DNA of 8,618 nt from Candidatus Sulfotelmatobacter sp. (GCA_030049565.1 JASIKQ010000263.1:1-8618); one strand, 5' to 3'. Counted from the stretch's first letter, positions 1 to 6,475 are shown. Notes: a model not told the origin generated them from the letters alone. Program-made: numbers and translations.

Positions 1-410
1 ATTTGTGGCGCAAGAAGTCGCGCATTCGCGAAGAAGGCTACCGCCGCCCGCAGGACGCGATTTTGTCGATTCAAGGGATTCGCACTTCGGAGGAAGATCA
101 CAAGCCGCAGCATCCGGTTTATGGCGTGAGCAAGGCCGCGGCAGCCGCCGCATCGGGACATGCCACTCCCCAGCCCTTCACCATGCACGAAAGCGAAGCC
201 AGCCGCGAACAACTCGAGCGCCTCTACAACACACTGGTCGCGGCCAAAAAGAAAGCCGGAGAGAATGTCTCCGGCAGCCTGGATTCGTTCTCGACATTCG
301 TGCAGAAAAAGACCCAGGAAATCCGCAAACAGTACGGCTGCCAGGATGTCGAGTTCTCGGTCGAAGTGGCCGAGGGGCAAGTGAAGCTAAAGGCCAAGGC
401 GAAGACGTAA
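1..410 (+). CDS. C-terminal part of a MXAN_5187-C-like domain protein (5' end outside window)
   Basis: The frame is open to the left edge and stops at TAA 408-410. A TTG at 3-5 could be read as a start, but nothing precedes it to judge and a truncated longer gene is more likely. About 135 residues are visible. The first 65 are basic and then low-complexity (an alanine run follows GVSK), which looks like a linker. The last 65 or so form a compact charged domain: a helix around LERLYNTLVAAKKKAGE, a second helix around FVQKKTQEIRKQYGC, then two strands, VEFSVEVAEG and VKLKAKAK. This helix-helix-YGC-strand-strand order resembles, from memory, the MXAN_5187 C-terminal domain of myxobacterial and acidobacterial proteins, whose function is unknown. 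No catalytic motif or membrane segment is visible. The link to the family is recollection, not a search. Confidence 0.6.
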   Translation, partial: LWRKKSRIREEGYRRPQDAILSIQGIRTSEEDHKPQHPVYGVSKAAAAAASGHATPQPFTMHESEASREQLERLYNTLVAAKKKAGENVSGSLDSFSTFVQKKTQEIRKQYGCQDVEFSVEVAEGQVKLKAKAKT

Positions 411-499
411 GACGCTTTTGACCGATTTATCCGCCGTTCGCAATCCTTAATTCCTGGAAAAATAACCGTACTCCATTCGCCTCCGACCCCGACGGTTGC

Positions 500-508
500 T
501 GATAGAAT
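500..508 (+). promoter_or_regulatory. Candidate extended -10 promoter for purH
   Basis: The bases TGATAGAAT fit the extended -10 form TGnTATAAT with one mismatch. They sit 39 bases before the purH ATG, giving a predicted leader of roughly 30 bases. No good -35 hexamer lies 16-18 bases upstream, as is common for extended -10 promoters. The rest of the 411-547 gap shows no gene or strong hairpin. A weak Shine-Dalgarno, TAAGG at 539-543, lies 4 bases before the ATG. Confidence 0.4.
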
Positions 509-547
509 CGTCGGTCGCCCCGGACTCATCTTCGTACCTAAGGCCCC

Positions 548-2170
548 ATGTCCTCCAGCGCCAAGATCCAGCGAGCCATCCTCAGCGTCACCGACAAAAC
601 CGGCCTCGCCGACTTCGCCCGACAACTCTCCAACCTCGGCATCGAGCTCATCTCGACCGGAGGCACGGCCAAGCTGCTGCGCGGCTCCGGCATCACCGTC
701 AAAGACATCTCGGAACTCACTGGCTTTCCTGAAATGCTCGATGGGCGCGTCAAGACGCTGCATCCCAAAGTTCACGGCGGCATCCTGCATCGCCGCGACG
801 ATCCCAAACACGCTGCCGCCGTCGCCGAGCACGGCATTCAGCCGATCGACATGGTCGTGGTGAATCTTTACGCGTTTGAAAAAACCGCCGCGAAAGCCGA
901 TGTAAGCTTCGAAGAACTGATCGAGAACATCGACATCGGCGGACCCTCCATGATTCGATCTGCCGCCAAGAATTTTCACGACGTAGCCGTCGTCACTTCG
1001 CCCGCTGATTACAACGCAATCGCGGAAGAACTGAAAAGTTCGAACGGTTCCCTCTCGCTCGAAACCAAATGGCGGCTGGCTCAGAAAGCTTTTGCTACAA
1101 CCGCCGCATACGATTCGGCAATTGCCTCCACGCTGGAAGGAATCCCGGACATCAGTAACATTAAGGCGGCCCAGAACGCTGCGGAGCTTCGCTCCCCCGG
1201 ACAGCCGGAGGCGGCTGGCCCCACATCGCCTGGAAAGTTTCCGCCGGTCCTTCGTTTGTCATTCAGTAAGACGCTCGACCTGCGCTATGGCGAGAACCCG
1301 CACCAGAAAGCCGCCATGTATTCCGACGGCTCGGGGCTGGGCGTGGCCAACGCGCGGCAGCTTCAGGGCAAAGAACTTTCTTACAACAACATCGTCGACC
1401 TCGCAGCCGCCTGGGATCTGGCGCGGGAATTTGATGCCGCCGCCTTCTGCGCCATCATCAAGCACACCAATCCCTGCGGCGCAGCCACTGGCAAAACGCT
1501 GGCCGAGGCCTACAAGCGTGCGCTCGAATGCGACCCTGTTTCCGCCTTTGGCGGCGTGATAGGTGTTAACCGGCCCATCGACCTCGAAGCCGCCGAAGAA
1601 ATGCACAAGCTGTTTCTCGAAGTAATCGCGGCCCCGTCATTCGATGATGCGGCGAAGGCGAAATTCGCTAGCAAGAAGAATTTGCGCCTGGTCGAAGTCA
1701 AGGCAGCGCCGCAAAAATGGATTTTGAAAAACGTCTCGGGCGGCATTCTTGTGCAAGATGCCGACACTCGCAGCCTGCAAGATGCCGACCTGAAAGTCGT
1801 CAGCAAACGCCCGCCCACGCCAGAAGAAACTCGCGCCCTATTGTTCGCCTGGAAGGTATGCAAGCACGTGAAATCCAACGCGATCGTTTACGCGCGCGAT
1901 GGGCAAACCGTAGGCGTCGGCGCCGGCCAGATGAGCCGCGTCGATTCGGCCAAGTTCGGCGCGCTGAAAGCGCAACTTCCGCTGAAGGGAACGGTCGCCG
2001 CCTCCGATGCGTTTTTCCCTTTTCCCGACGGCATAGAAGAGATCGCGAAAGCTGGAGCCACCGCCGTCATCCAACCTGGAGGCTCGCAGCGCGATGCCGA
2101 AGTCATCGAAGCGGCCGACAGGCTCGGGATGACGATGTTGTTTACGGGAGTAAGGCACTTCCGGCACTGA
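548..2170 (+). CDS. purH: Bifunctional AICAR formyltransferase / IMP cyclohydrolase PurH
   Basis: PurH performs the last two steps of de novo purine synthesis in the cytoplasm: 10-formyl-THF-dependent formylation of AICAR to FAICAR, then ring closure to IMP. The 540 residues cover the whole family. The N-terminal MGS-like cyclohydrolase domain (about 8-150) has STGGTAKLL (36-44), LDGRVKTLHP with Lys69, NLY with Tyr108, and IDIGGPSMIRSAAKN with Asp129 and Lys141; these match human Lys66, Tyr104, Asp125 and Lys137. The formyltransferase domain has RYGENPHQ (246-253), the catalytic Lys305-His306 in KHTNPCG, and SAFGGV (332-337). It also has SNAIVYARDG (443-452) and a canonical PGGSQRD...GVRHFRH end. 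The residues between the two domains (about 202-235) are unusually Pro/Gly/Ala-rich and contain a palindromic repeat described separately. The ATG has a weak TAAGG upstream. No adjacent pur genes are seen, so it is probably transcribed alone. Confidence 0.98.
   Translation: MSSSAKIQRAILSVTDKTGLADFARQLSNLGIELISTGGTAKLLRGSGITVKDISELTGFPEMLDGRVKTLHPKVHGGILHRRDDPKHAAAVAEHGIQPIDMVVVNLYAFEKTAAKADVSFEELIENIDIGGPSMIRSAAKNFHDVAVVTSPADYNAIAEELKSSNGSLSLETKWRLAQKAFATTAAYDSAIASTLEGIPDISNIKAAQNAAELRSPGQPEAAGPTSPGKFPPVLRLSFSKTLDLRYGENPHQKAAMYSDGSGLGVANARQLQGKELSYNNIVDLAAAWDLAREFDAAAFCAIIKHTNPCGAATGKTLAEAYKRALECDPVSAFGGVIGVNRPIDLEAAEEMHKLFLEVIAAPSFDDAAKAKFASKKNLRLVEVKAAPQKWILKNVSGGILVQDADTRSLQDADLKVVSKRPPTPEETRALLFAWKVCKHVKSNAIVYARDGQTVGVGAGQMSRVDSAKFGALKAQLPLKGTVAASDAFFPFPDGIEEIAKAGATAVIQPGGSQRDAEVIEAADRLGMTMLFTGVRHFRH
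1183..1220 (+). repeat. Tandem small palindromes inside purH (REP-like element read in frame)
   Basis: Two adjacent inverted repeats lie in the inter-domain linker of purH. The first is GGAGC (1183-1187), loop TTC, GCTCC (1191-1195), a perfect 5-bp stem. The second is GGACAGCCG (1199-1207), loop GAGG, CGGCTGGCC (1212-1220), with 8 of 9 pairs. They are translated without a stop as roughly ELRSPGQPEAAGP, a stretch unlike the conserved enzyme around it. The TTC loop recurs in the hairpin at 6449-6473. Origin as a mobile palindromic repeat is inference. Confidence 0.5.
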
Positions 2171-2214
2171 CTAGCGCCCGTTGTTTGCAGCGGGTCAGCC
2201 TGCAAGGAAGAGAG

Positions 2215-2308
2215 CCAAACGCGCGCTTTTTGTGGCGCACAGAACGCGCCACTTCGCGCGGCTCGCCCAGATCCCTCGCTTCGCAAAAGCCGCGCTCGGA
2301 ATGACAAT
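2215..2308. repeat. Intergenic palindromic repeat ('CHSER'-type)
   Basis: This lies in the 383-base gap after purH. It holds a perfect 7-bp stem, GTGGCGC (2232-2238) and GCGCCAC (2246-2252), nested inside GCGCG (2221-2225) and CGCGC (2255-2259). The segment ATCCCTCGCTTCGC (2271-2284) follows, then GGAATGACA (2298-2306). Read on the minus strand the end translates as CHSER, a peptide I remember from spurious ORFs produced by dispersed repeats in acidobacterial and other genomes. The same 14-base core recurs at 6451-6464. It could act as an mRNA 3' end for purH, but no T-run follows the stem. Confidence 0.5.
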
Positions 2309-2410
2309 CCTTTACCGATCTTGACATTCCGCTATGAAGTCTCAGCAGTCCTTGTACCTTCGTCTTTTTGCGATCTCAATTGTTCCAGGGTTTTTCCCAA
2401 ATAACCCAAG

Positions 2411-2444
2411 CGCCGGGTTAGAATTAAGACACCATCCCCCGGCG
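2411..2444 (+). promoter_or_regulatory. Inverted repeat enclosing a -10-like TAGAAT, upstream of the TPR gene
   Basis: CGCCGGG (2411-2417) and CCCGGCG (2438-2444) form a perfect 7-bp inverted repeat with a 20-base interior that contains TAGAAT (2419-2424), the same hexamer proposed for purH. If this is the promoter, the TPR leader would be about 120 bases. No matching -35 is at 16-18 bases; a perfect TTGACA at 2321-2326 is too far away to pair with it. Otherwise, 2309-2410 shows nothing recognisable. Confidence 0.25.
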
Positions 2445-2465
2445 GCTTTGCATCCAACCGGTATG

Positions 2466-2480
2466 GCACTTAGGAAGTGC
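2466..2480. repeat. Short inverted repeat in the leader of the TPR gene
   Basis: GCACTT (2466-2471) and AAGTGC (2475-2480) are perfect inverse copies separated by AGG. They lie 73 bases before the TPR start codon. This could be a small hairpin or a protein-binding site; nothing distinguishes the two. The rest of 2481-2544 shows no structure I can name. Confidence 0.3.
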
Positions 2481-2553
2481 AAGCGGCTCTAACCAAGTCG
2501 TTCTGAAGAAAATATCGTCGAACAAGATTGATTCCGACGTCATCAGGTAAGGC

Positions 2554-4656
2554 ATGAATAGAATTTTTCGTTCCCTTTTAATGGTTTCGATTCTGGCAGT
2601 GGCCGCTGCCGCGCAGTCCAACTCCAGCCAGGCAACGCCCGAGGCCAAACCAGCAGGCCCTGCCGCTGCGCCGAACGCCGCTCCCTCTTCGCCGCATAAG
2701 GTTGACCGCGCGGCCGCCTACTATCATTACGCGCTCGCGCATATGTACGAAGAGCAGATCACGATTTATGGCCGCAGCGAGCTGGCCAATAAGGCGTTGG
2801 AGGAATACCGGCTGGCAATTGAGGCCGATCCTTCTTCGGAATTCCTGACCTCGGCGCTGGCGGAACTTTACGTTAAAACCGGGCGCATCCGCGATGCCGT
2901 CCTGGAAGCGCAGGATATTCTCAAGCGCGATCCCAACAACCTGGAAGCCCACAAGCTGCTGGGGCGCATTTATCTGCGCTCGCTCGGCGACATGGCCGGC
3001 GGTGGCACCGGCTCGGAAAACATGCTCAAGCTGGCCATCGAACAGTACGAGCAGATCGTCAAGATCGAGCCCGACAACGTCGACGATCACCTGCTGCTCG
3101 GCCGGCTCTATCGTCTGGATAACGATTTGCAGAAGGCGGAAGAAGAGCTGAAGACCGCGGTGAAGCTCGATCCCGGCTCGGAAGAAGCGGTCACTACGCT
3201 CTCTCTGCTTTACACCGATGAGGGCGATACAACAAAGGCCTTGCAGGTACTCAGTTCCGTGCCTGACGGCACCCGTTCGGCCAAGCTTTATGCCGCGCTG
3301 GGCGCGACTTACGAACAACGCAAGGAGTATAAGAGCGCGATCGACGCTTATAAGCACGCCATCGAACTCGACCGCGACAATCTCGATTCCATTCGTGGCC
3401 TGGCAGAAAATCTGTTGAACGATGGCCAGATCGACGCCGCTCTCCAGCAGTACAAAGTGATTGCCGATGCCAATCCCGAAGATGCGCAAACCTACCTGCG
3501 CATCTCCGAAATCTACCGCCGTCAGGGAAAGTTGGATGAGGCTCTCGGCAACCTGAAAAAGGCGCAGGCCATGGTGCCCGACGCCCTCGAGATTCCTTAC
3601 AACATCGCGGTCATTTATGAAGCGCAGGCGCGTTACGATGACGCAGAAAAAATCTTGCAGGACCTGCTAAAGAAGACCGAGAAGCCCGACAACAGCTATA
3701 CCCAGGCGGAGCGCACCAATCGCGGTATTTTTATCGAACGCCTCGGCATGGTCTACCGCGATCAGGAAAATTATCAGTCCGCGGTTGATACCTTCCGGCA
3801 GATGATTCCGCTGGGTGGCGACGACAATGCCCGCACCGGTTATCAGGACGTGATCGACACTTACCGCGAAGCCAAACAGTGGACACAGGCGACGGCCATG
3901 GCCAAAGAAGCGGTGGAAAAGCTGCCCAACGACCGCGAATTGCGCATGGTACTGGATGCGCAACTCGCCGATACGGGCGATCCGGAAAAGCCGCTGGCCG
4001 ACGTGAAGTCCATGCTGAAGGGCACGTCTGAAGACCGGGATGTGTATTTGCGGCTGGCCATCATGTACACGCGGCTGAAGCGCTGGGATGAAGCCGAAGA
4101 CGCGCTCAACCAGGCCGAAAAGCTTTCCGTCAAAGCCGAAGATAAAGAATACGTCTATTTCCTTCGCGGGTCGACCTACGAGCGGGAAAAAAAGTACGAT
4201 GCAGCCGAAGCCGAATTCAAGAAAATATTGGCGGCCAATCCGCAGAGCGCCGCCACCCTGAATTATCTCGGCTACATGAATGCGGACCGGGGCGTGGAAC
4301 TCGAAGAGTCCCTCACCTACATCAAGACGGCAGTGAGCCTTGATCCCACCAATGGCGCCTACCTCGATTCTCTGGGATGGGTCTATTTCAAGCTCGGCAA
4401 CTACGATTTGGCCGAGGAAAATCTGTCGAAGGCTTCGCTGCGCATGGGCTCCGATCCCACCGTGCAGGATCACCTTGGCGATCTCTATCAGAAAACCGGC
4501 CGGCTGAAACTGGCCGCCGCTCACTGGGAGCGCGCCGTAGAAGAGTGGAACAAGACGATAGGTCCGGAGGTCGATACCGATCTGCTGGTGGCGGCGCAGA
4601 AGAAACTGGATGCCGCGAAAGTCCGGTTGGCCAAGGAAGATGCCGAGAAGCGCTAA
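2554..4656 (+). CDS. Exported multi-TPR protein (about 14 tetratricopeptide repeats)
   Basis: The 700-residue protein starts with a signal peptide (MNRIFRSLLMVSILAVAAAA, likely cut near AAA-Q at 20/21). It has no lipobox cysteine, so a periplasmic protein is expected. A disordered Ala/Pro linker (22-48) follows, then helical repeats to about 668. Clear TPR units start near 96, 130 (with a Gly-rich insertion at 144-154), 175, 209, 242, 276, 310, 344, 391, 425, 494, 531, 565, 600 and 635. Typical signatures include LGATYEQRKEYKSAIDAYKHAI (249-270) and LGWVYFKLGNYDLAEENL (607-624). The C-terminal block LNYLGYMNADRG...LDSLGWVYFKLG resembles, from memory, the Pseudomonas PA4667 type of TPR protein. 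TPRs bind other proteins; the partner is unknown. The ATG has a good Shine-Dalgarno, AGGTAAGG (2545-2552). The next gene is 23 bases downstream and also exported, so they probably share a transcript. Confidence 0.93.
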   Translation: MNRIFRSLLMVSILAVAAAAQSNSSQATPEAKPAGPAAAPNAAPSSPHKVDRAAAYYHYALAHMYEEQITIYGRSELANKALEEYRLAIEADPSSEFLTSALAELYVKTGRIRDAVLEAQDILKRDPNNLEAHKLLGRIYLRSLGDMAGGGTGSENMLKLAIEQYEQIVKIEPDNVDDHLLLGRLYRLDNDLQKAEEELKTAVKLDPGSEEAVTTLSLLYTDEGDTTKALQVLSSVPDGTRSAKLYAALGATYEQRKEYKSAIDAYKHAIELDRDNLDSIRGLAENLLNDGQIDAALQQYKVIADANPEDAQTYLRISEIYRRQGKLDEALGNLKKAQAMVPDALEIPYNIAVIYEAQARYDDAEKILQDLLKKTEKPDNSYTQAERTNRGIFIERLGMVYRDQENYQSAVDTFRQMIPLGGDDNARTGYQDVIDTYREAKQWTQATAMAKEAVEKLPNDRELRMVLDAQLADTGDPEKPLADVKSMLKGTSEDRDVYLRLAIMYTRLKRWDEAEDALNQAEKLSVKAEDKEYVYFLRGSTYEREKKYDAAEAEFKKILAANPQSAATLNYLGYMNADRGVELEESLTYIKTAVSLDPTNGAYLDSLGWVYFKLGNYDLAEENLSKASLRMGSDPTVQDHLGDLYQKTGRLKLAAAHWERAVEEWNKTIGPEVDTDLLVAAQKKLDAAKVRLAKEDAEKR

Positions 4657-4679
4657 GTAATAGCGCATTCCAGCTGTCC

Positions 4680-5201
4680 ATGGAGAGAACGCCCTTGCGA
4701 ACAACTCTCTGTTGTCTGCTGACTGCGCTGTTTCTCATCTCGTCATCCCTCGCTCAGAAATCACCGGTTCCACCACCCGCTCCCATCCCTCCACAAATCG
4801 CCGCTGCGCAGAAGATATTCATCTCCAATGGCGGAGGCGAAAGCTTCGAGACCGTTTTCGATCAGGTCGTCTTTGACGGCGGCCCCGACCGGCCGTACAA
4901 CCAGTTCTACGCAGCCATGAAAAGTTGGGGACAACGCCAACTGGTTTCGTCGCCTTCGGACGCAGACCTGATTTTTGAGATCAGCTGGGTACTTAGCGAT
5001 ACGGGGCTGGGCCGATTGCCCGTCCTGGGGCAACTCCGCCTCGTGATCGTCGATCCTCGAACCCACGTCAGACTTTGGACCGTTACCGAATACGTTCGCG
5101 GAGCCATGCTGCTCGGCAACCGCGATAAGAATTTCGATCAAGCCATGAACACGATCATGAACCGCGTGAGAACCCTGATGCTCCCGCCCGCTGATCGCTG
5201 A
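4680..5201 (+). CDS. Small exported protein of unknown function, conserved-looking
   Basis: This encodes 173 residues from ATG 4680. An N-terminal signal peptide (LRTTLCCLLTALFLISSSLA) is followed by a likely cut before QKS. A Pro-rich linker comes next (PVPPPAPIPP), then an alpha/beta domain: KIFISNGGG, FDQVVFDGG, a helix YNQFYAAMKSWG, DADLIFEISWVL, LRLVIVDPRTHVRLWTVTEYV, and a last helix FDQAMNTIMNRVRTLM. The pattern 'ADL..EISW ... L.IVDP.T...LW' followed by a helix is reminiscent of small envelope proteins of the DUF4136 or YajG kind. I cannot assign it to either. The ATG has no Shine-Dalgarno; an in-frame TTG at 4695 has a good one, and the signal peptide is intact from either. The upstream TPR gene ends 23 bases before, suggesting joint expression and a shared envelope role. 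Confidence 0.85.
   Translation: MERTPLRTTLCCLLTALFLISSSLAQKSPVPPPAPIPPQIAAAQKIFISNGGGESFETVFDQVVFDGGPDRPYNQFYAAMKSWGQRQLVSSPSDADLIFEISWVLSDTGLGRLPVLGQLRLVIVDPRTHVRLWTVTEYVRGAMLLGNRDKNFDQAMNTIMNRVRTLMLPPADR
4682..4688 (+). promoter_or_regulatory. Shine-Dalgarno favouring an alternative TTG start at 4695
   Basis: GGAGAGA at 4682-4688 lies 6 bases before the in-frame TTG 4695-4697, ideal spacing, whereas the ATG at 4680 has no purine-rich site ahead of it. Starting at TTG would shorten the exported protein by five residues to a compact signal peptide beginning (M)RTTLCC. I kept the ATG as the outer limit because ATG is far commoner as a start. Confidence 0.45.
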
Positions 5202-5238
5202 CCACCTGCCTCTGCCCCTGGCCCCGATCCCCACTCGC

Positions 5239-5247
5239 TGCTAAACT
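5239..5247 (+). promoter_or_regulatory. Candidate extended -10 giving a leaderless dGTPase transcript
   Basis: TGCTAAACT fits TGnTATAAT with two mismatches. The hexamer ends 6 bases before the ATG at 5254, so transcription would begin at or next to the start codon. No Shine-Dalgarno is present (TTTCCCC precedes the ATG), which fits leaderless initiation. The 52-base gap (5202-5253) shows no -35 match. Confidence 0.35.
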
Positions 5248-5253
5248 TTCCCC

Positions 5254-6378
5254 ATGCTTTCCGGCTACGCGGTGCAAGTGGAGCGTTCCCGCGGACGCCG
5301 CTTTCCTGAGCCGCAGCATCCCTACCGCAACGACTTCCAGCGCGATCGTGATCGCGTCATCCACGCCCGCGCCTTTCGCCGGCTGGAAGATAAGACCCAG
5401 GTCTTCACGCGACGTTACTCCGATCATTTTCGCAATCGGCTGACACACACGATCGAAGTAGCGCAGATCACGCGGACGGTCGCCGGTGCGCTCGAACTCA
5501 ACGTCGATCTCGCCGAGGCGCTCGCGCTGGTGCACGATATCGGCCACCCTCCTTTCGGCCACGCCGGCGAAAAGGCGCTGGACGCCGCCATGCGCGCACA
5601 GGGTTTGTTCTTCGACCATAACTTGCACGCCTTGCGCATCGTCGAGGACTTCGAGCAGCGCTACGCTGCCTTCCGTGGCCTCAACCTGACGTTTGAAGTG
5701 CGCGAGGGAATTATTAAGCATTCGCGAGACTACGATGCCGCGCTGTATCCCGAGCTGGCTGAATATGTTCTTGATCAGCGCCCTCCGCTGGAGGCGCAGC
5801 TCATCGATTTTACCGACGAGATCGGCTACGACACGGCCGACCTCGACGACGGCTATGAAGCGCATCTGCTCACTCTCGATCAGATTCGCGCTGGAGTGCC
5901 TGTTTTTGAGCGTTTCTTCCGCGAGGTCGAGTGCGCTTACCCGAACGTGGCCGACAAGCTGAAATTCAACGAAACCAACAAGCGCGTGCTCAATCGCCTG
6001 GCAGACGATTTGATCTCCAACACGCGAGGGCAGCTCGAGCAACATGGAATCCACACTCTGGGCGATGTGCGCGCGCACGAATCGAGGCTCGCCGGCTTCA
6101 GCCCCGAGATCGATCGCGAACGCCGCCAGGTCAAGGACTTCCTATACGACAATCTTTACTACAGCCACGCCCTGGCAGACGAAAAAGAGGATGCCGAGCG
6201 CGTCATCAGCGATCTTTTCGCTTTTTGGATGGAGAATCCCTCAGCCCTGCCGAACGCGTACCGCGAAAAAGCCGAGCACGAATCATTGCCGCGCGTGATT
6301 TGCGATTACATCGCCGGGATGACCGACCATTTCATCAACGATCAATATGAGAGGTATTGCGGCGGGAAGGCTCGTTGA
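5254..6378 (+). CDS. dgt: dGTP triphosphohydrolase-like HD-domain protein
   Basis: The family hydrolyses dGTP, or other dNTPs, to the deoxynucleoside and triphosphate, and so tunes dNTP pools in the cytoplasm. The 374 residues match the shorter (type 2) subfamily in length. The N-terminus has the family opening FPEPQHPYRNDFQRDRDRVIHARAFRRLEDKTQVF (17-51). The metal-binding HD set is complete: His65 in RLTHTIEVAQI, His94-Asp95 in HDIGHPPFGHAGE (94-106), and Asp188 in FTDEIGYDTADLDD. The FDHNLHALRIVE motif (120-131) corresponds to the region holding the catalytic histidine, and DYIAGMTDHF (351-360) is the usual C-terminal signature. Substrate range cannot be told from sequence; some members act on several dNTPs under allosteric control. 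The gene stands alone, 52 bases after the small exported protein, with its own candidate promoter, and converges on an RNase H-family gene. Confidence 0.95.
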   Translation: MLSGYAVQVERSRGRRFPEPQHPYRNDFQRDRDRVIHARAFRRLEDKTQVFTRRYSDHFRNRLTHTIEVAQITRTVAGALELNVDLAEALALVHDIGHPPFGHAGEKALDAAMRAQGLFFDHNLHALRIVEDFEQRYAAFRGLNLTFEVREGIIKHSRDYDAALYPELAEYVLDQRPPLEAQLIDFTDEIGYDTADLDDGYEAHLLTLDQIRAGVPVFERFFREVECAYPNVADKLKFNETNKRVLNRLADDLISNTRGQLEQHGIHTLGDVRAHESRLAGFSPEIDRERRQVKDFLYDNLYYSHALADEKEDAERVISDLFAFWMENPSALPNAYREKAEHESLPRVICDYIAGMTDHFINDQYERYCGGKAR

Positions 6379-6407
6379 AATCGGCTGGAATCGAAACCAC
6401 TCTTAGA

Positions 6408-6445
6408 TACTGCGTGCAGTAAAGAGACTGCGTGCAAAAACGTGC
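6408..6445. repeat. Short direct and inverted repeats after the dGTPase gene
   Basis: ACTGCGTGCA occurs at 6409-6418 and 6427-6436, and CGTGC occurs a third time at 6441-6445. The first copy is also part of a near-continuous palindrome, TACTGC-GT-GCAGTA (6408-6421). It might be a small binding site or worn repeat; no function is shown. The rest of the convergent gap, 6476-6551, contains nothing I recognise. Confidence 0.3.
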
Positions 6446-6475
6446 TGTTCATCCCTCGCTTCGCGAGGGATGACA
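6446..6475. repeat. Strong hairpin between convergent genes; second copy of the intergenic repeat, possible two-way terminator
   Basis: TCATCCCTCGC (6449-6459), loop TTC, and GCGAGGGATGA (6463-6473) form a perfect 11-bp stem. It extends by two more pairs across a one-base bulge (TGT with ACA). The left arm shares ATCCCTCGCTTCGC with 2271-2284, and the right arm continues into GGGATGACA where the other copy has GGAATGACA, so the two are related elements. It lies between the ends of the dGTPase and RNase H genes, a natural place for a terminator serving both. Only the minus-strand side has a short T-run (TTTTT at 6440-6436), 9 bases beyond the stem, so termination is not certain. Confidence 0.55.

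Noticed and set aside
224..979. A 251-codon minus-strand frame across the left-edge gene and the start of purH
   Set aside because: It overlaps well-supported coding on the other strand and its translation shows no family features.
2321..2326. A perfect -35 hexamer TTGACA
   Set aside because: No -10 hexamer lies at 16-18 bases, so it was not called as a promoter.
2142..2327. A small minus-strand frame containing CHSER
   Set aside because: This is the translation of the intergenic palindromic repeat, not a gene; it begins beyond the repeat and runs into the 3' end of purH.
2464..2481. A sigma-54-like promoter, TGGCAC ... GTGCA
   Set aside because: The GG and GC elements are two bases too far apart and the -12 box lacks TTGC; the resemblance comes from the GCACTT/AAGTGC inverted repeat.
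2578..4704. Long minus-strand frames (303 and 345 codons) opposite the TPR gene
   Set aside because: The plus strand has a signal peptide, a good Shine-Dalgarno and regular TPRs; the minus frames are antisense shadows.
5155..6078. A 307-codon minus-strand frame opposite the dGTPase gene
   Set aside because: It lies opposite a complete HD-domain enzyme and has no motif of its own.
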